A stretch of 64,000 nt of DNA. It comes from Runella sp. SP2 (GTDB lineage Bacteria; Bacteroidota; Bacteroidia; Cytophagales; Spirosomataceae). Position 1 is the first letter of the stretch. Every line of letters starts with the position of its first letter. The notes beneath the pieces are model-generated. The model was not told where the DNA came from. It made no database searches and saw nothing but the letters and a program-made list of their open reading frames with translations. Positions 62,003 through 64,000 of this stretch are shown in pieces. The position numbers and the translations under genes are program-made. The stretch covers positions 6,685,501 through 6,749,500 of the forward strand of contig NZ_CP031030.1 in NCBI RefSeq assembly GCF_003711225.1, given 5' to 3'.

Positions 62003-63976
62003 ATGAAACCATTACTCACGCTTGTATTTTTGATGGTAGTACCGTGTTTGGTATGGAGCCAACAAGAACTCATTGATAGCTATCGACAAGAGCTAAAAAA
62101 AGAGAAGATTGATACCTCACGCATTCACATTATTGGAGATTTGTCGCGGATGCTCATCATGGACTCCGATACTGCTGAGGCACTTGCTTTGCTGAAAGAA
62201 GGCTTGGCATTGTGTAAAAAACACAACTACGAATACGGCTATGGCCTTCTTTACAACTCTTACGGTGTTTATTATTTAGAAACGTCCCGTTACGATGAAG
62301 CTGAGGCGTATTTTCAAAAAAGCTGCGAGCATTACCAAAGAAGTAAAAAAGATACGGCGCCGTTGGGTGTAGCTACTGCCTTGGGAAACTTGAGCCTCAT
62401 TGCTGAGACCAAACGAGACATCGAAAAAGCTGTTCTACTACAGCTACAAGCGCTGGACGTGTGGCAGGCGTCTGCCTTTCCTGAGCGGTTTGTGGCGGTG
62501 GGAAATATGTATCTCAATATTAGTAATTTATATACCAAAGTAGGCCAGCACGATAAAGCCATTATTTATACCAAAAAAGCAGTAAAAACGCGCCTTAATG
62601 CGGATCTGAAGGATGCTGATTTGGCGACATCGTACATCTATTTGTTGAATAGCTTCATCAAAAACAATCAATTGGATAGTGCCCAAAAATACTTGCTTAC
62701 CACTCAAACTTTGGTCAACGACCTTAAAAACCCCGTCGTTTATATGCGCTATTACGCCGTGCTGGGAGAAATTGGGATGGCTGAAAAGAACTATGAAAAT
62801 GCCCTCGGGCAATACCAATTGGCGTTGCAGTATGCTCAACAAACCCAAAAAATGACTTTTCAGATAAGCAGCTCAATGGGCATTGCACGCTGTTATCAAG
62901 AATTGAAACGGCCTGCCGAAGCGATTCCATTTTTGACGCAAGCGCTTCAATTAGCCGAAAAAGGGAACCGCCTAGAAGCCAAAACAAGGGCGTTGAAAGG
63001 CTTGGCGGAGGCATATCATCAACTCAACAACGACCAACAGGCTTTTGCTTATTTTACCCAGTACAATGCCCTGAAAGACAGCATTCAAGCCGAAGAAACC
63101 AAGCTAAAGCTCAACGAGATAGATACCAAATACCAGACAGTGCAGAAGGAGAATCAGATTCTTCAGTTAGAAAAAGACAAAAGCCGCCAAAATACGCTCA
63201 TTTATGGGTTGGTGGTGGGACTAATTCTCATAGCAAGCATTGGAATATTGATGTATCGTAACGCGGCTAACCAACGAAAAATAGCCCAACAGCAAACCCT
63301 TCTGAAAGAAAAAGAAATTCAACAATTACAGCAAGAACGACAACTCGTCGCCACCAATTCTATTTTAAAAGGCCAAGAAGAAGAGCGAACGCGCGTAGCC
63401 CGCGATTTGCACGACGGCTTGGGCGGAATTTTAACAAGCGTAAAACTAACCTTAGGGAAAGTGAGAGGAAACTTTATTTTGCCCGAAGCAAGTACGGTCG
63501 TATTTGCTCGGGCGTTGGAACAACTAGATCTCGCCATTAATGAAATGCGCCGCGTCGCTCACAGTATGATGCCCGAAGCGCTCGTACGCTATGGCCTGCC
63601 TGACTCGCTGAAAGATTTTTGCGAAGATCTCAACGAAACGGGGCAAATCAAGATCCATCTGCAAGTACTTGGGATGGAAAATCGACTTGATTCGTCGGTC
63701 GAAGTGGTGCTCTACCGCATCGTGCAAGAATTGCTGAACAATATCCTCAAACATGCCCAAGCCACTGATGCCTATGTGCAGTTGGTTCGGCGAGAAGAAA
63801 TAATTCATCTGACGGTAGAGGACAATGGTAAAGGTTTTGATGTAAAACAAGCTGAAAACCAGAAAGGCGCAGGAATGCGAAACATCGAAAATCGGGTGGC
63901 CTATTTAGGCGGTACGCTGGATATTCAAAGCACAGTAGGAGAGGGTACTTCGGTAGAAATTGAAATAAAATTGTAG
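62003..63976 (+). CDS. TPR-containing sensor histidine kinase (HisKA_3/HATPase)
   Basis: A 657-residue kinase. Signal-like start MKPLLTLVFLMVVPCLVWS; an open extension to 61868 is hydrophilic and rejected. Residues about 30-370 are tetratricopeptide repeats (AEAYFQKSCEHYQRSK, HDKAIIYTKKAVKTR, YENALGQYQLALQYAQ). A coiled stretch precedes the membrane helix at about 398-418 (TLIYGLVVGLILIASIGILMY). The HisKA_3 dimerisation helix holds the phospho-acceptor His470 in RVARDLHDGLGG. The HATPase follows with VLYRIVQELLNNILKHA (N box) and DNGKGFDV, GAGMRNIENRV (G boxes). The TPR part is predicted periplasmic. This class pairs with LuxR-type response regulators. The partner is likely the next gene, beyond the window, as only 24 bp remain. 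Confidence 0.93.
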   Translation: MKPLLTLVFLMVVPCLVWSQQELIDSYRQELKKEKIDTSRIHIIGDLSRMLIMDSDTAEALALLKEGLALCKKHNYEYGYGLLYNSYGVYYLETSRYDEAEAYFQKSCEHYQRSKKDTAPLGVATALGNLSLIAETKRDIEKAVLLQLQALDVWQASAFPERFVAVGNMYLNISNLYTKVGQHDKAIIYTKKAVKTRLNADLKDADLATSYIYLLNSFIKNNQLDSAQKYLLTTQTLVNDLKNPVVYMRYYAVLGEIGMAEKNYENALGQYQLALQYAQQTQKMTFQISSSMGIARCYQELKRPAEAIPFLTQALQLAEKGNRLEAKTRALKGLAEAYHQLNNDQQAFAYFTQYNALKDSIQAEETKLKLNEIDTKYQTVQKENQILQLEKDKSRQNTLIYGLVVGLILIASIGILMYRNAANQRKIAQQQTLLKEKEIQQLQQERQLVATNSILKGQEEERTRVARDLHDGLGGILTSVKLTLGKVRGNFILPEASTVVFARALEQLDLAINEMRRVAHSMMPEALVRYGLPDSLKDFCEDLNETGQIKIHLQVLGMENRLDSSVEVVLYRIVQELLNNILKHAQATDAYVQLVRREEIIHLTVEDNGKGFDVKQAENQKGAGMRNIENRVAYLGGTLDIQSTVGEGTSVEIEIKL

Positions 63977-64000
63977 CCCAAAACACGATTCGAGATGATA

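Overview
The window looks like a chromosomal segment of a Bacteroidota bacterium, most likely order Cytophagales and something near Runella/Spirosomaceae. This is inferred from the gene content: DUF4833, DUF5686, DUF3078 and LytTR membrane regulators, giant SdrD_B/DUF11 secreted proteins, a Bacteroidota-type serine palmitoyltransferase, -7 elements resembling TAnnTTTG, and few clear Shine-Dalgarno sites. No rRNA, tRNA, transposase or CRISPR array was recognised.

Layout. (1) 1-4.1 kb is housekeeping: the 5' part of an RdgB/HAM1 pyrophosphatase, two FKBP-type prolyl isomerase lipoproteins, a DHH/DHHA1 phosphoesterase (NrnA-like) and nucleoside diphosphate kinase. (2) 4.2-7.8 kb is a compact block bounded on both sides by the same 21-bp tandem repeat. 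It holds a LuxR-type regulator with a degenerate receiver, a convergent membrane LytTR regulator, a 59-residue peptide gene and an LpxL/HtrB-like acyltransferase directly behind the peptide. (3) 8.2-44.6 kb holds six collinear genes for large secreted repeat proteins (925 to about 2,300 residues). Their N-termini differ (SdrD_B domains, beta-propeller-like regions, Ig-like repeats). All end in the same roughly 390-residue module, whose last residues form a double-Cys, basic-tailed motif (CCPxxxCxPFTIK). No ordinary type IX sorting domain is visible. DNA repeats with exact 474-, 741- and 744-bp periods, and a swapped 3' flank, point to active recombination inside the array. (4) 44.9-45.3 kb encodes a small secreted protein with four LLAxLP repeats.

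(5) 45.4-57.5 kb is a minus-strand cluster read as a sphingolipid locus. Serine palmitoyltransferase, a GNAT-like probable ceramide synthase and an NAD-dependent reductase are joined by 4-bp ATGA overlaps. They are followed by a DUF5686 outer-membrane protein, a nucleotidyltransferase, an ATP-grasp enzyme, a CDP-alcohol phosphotransferase, a flippase-like membrane protein, a HAD phosphatase, a PfkB kinase and a DUF4833 protein. The simplest reading is that the first three make (dihydro)ceramide and the rest make, attach or transport a phospho head group. A TetR gene sits just upstream, with perfect palindromes on both sides of it. (6) 58.4-61.8 kb carries an AraC regulator with a DoxX-like partner, a DUF3078-like protein and two small exported proteins. 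(7) 62.0-64.0 kb is a TPR-containing sensor histidine kinase, complete just before the window ends.
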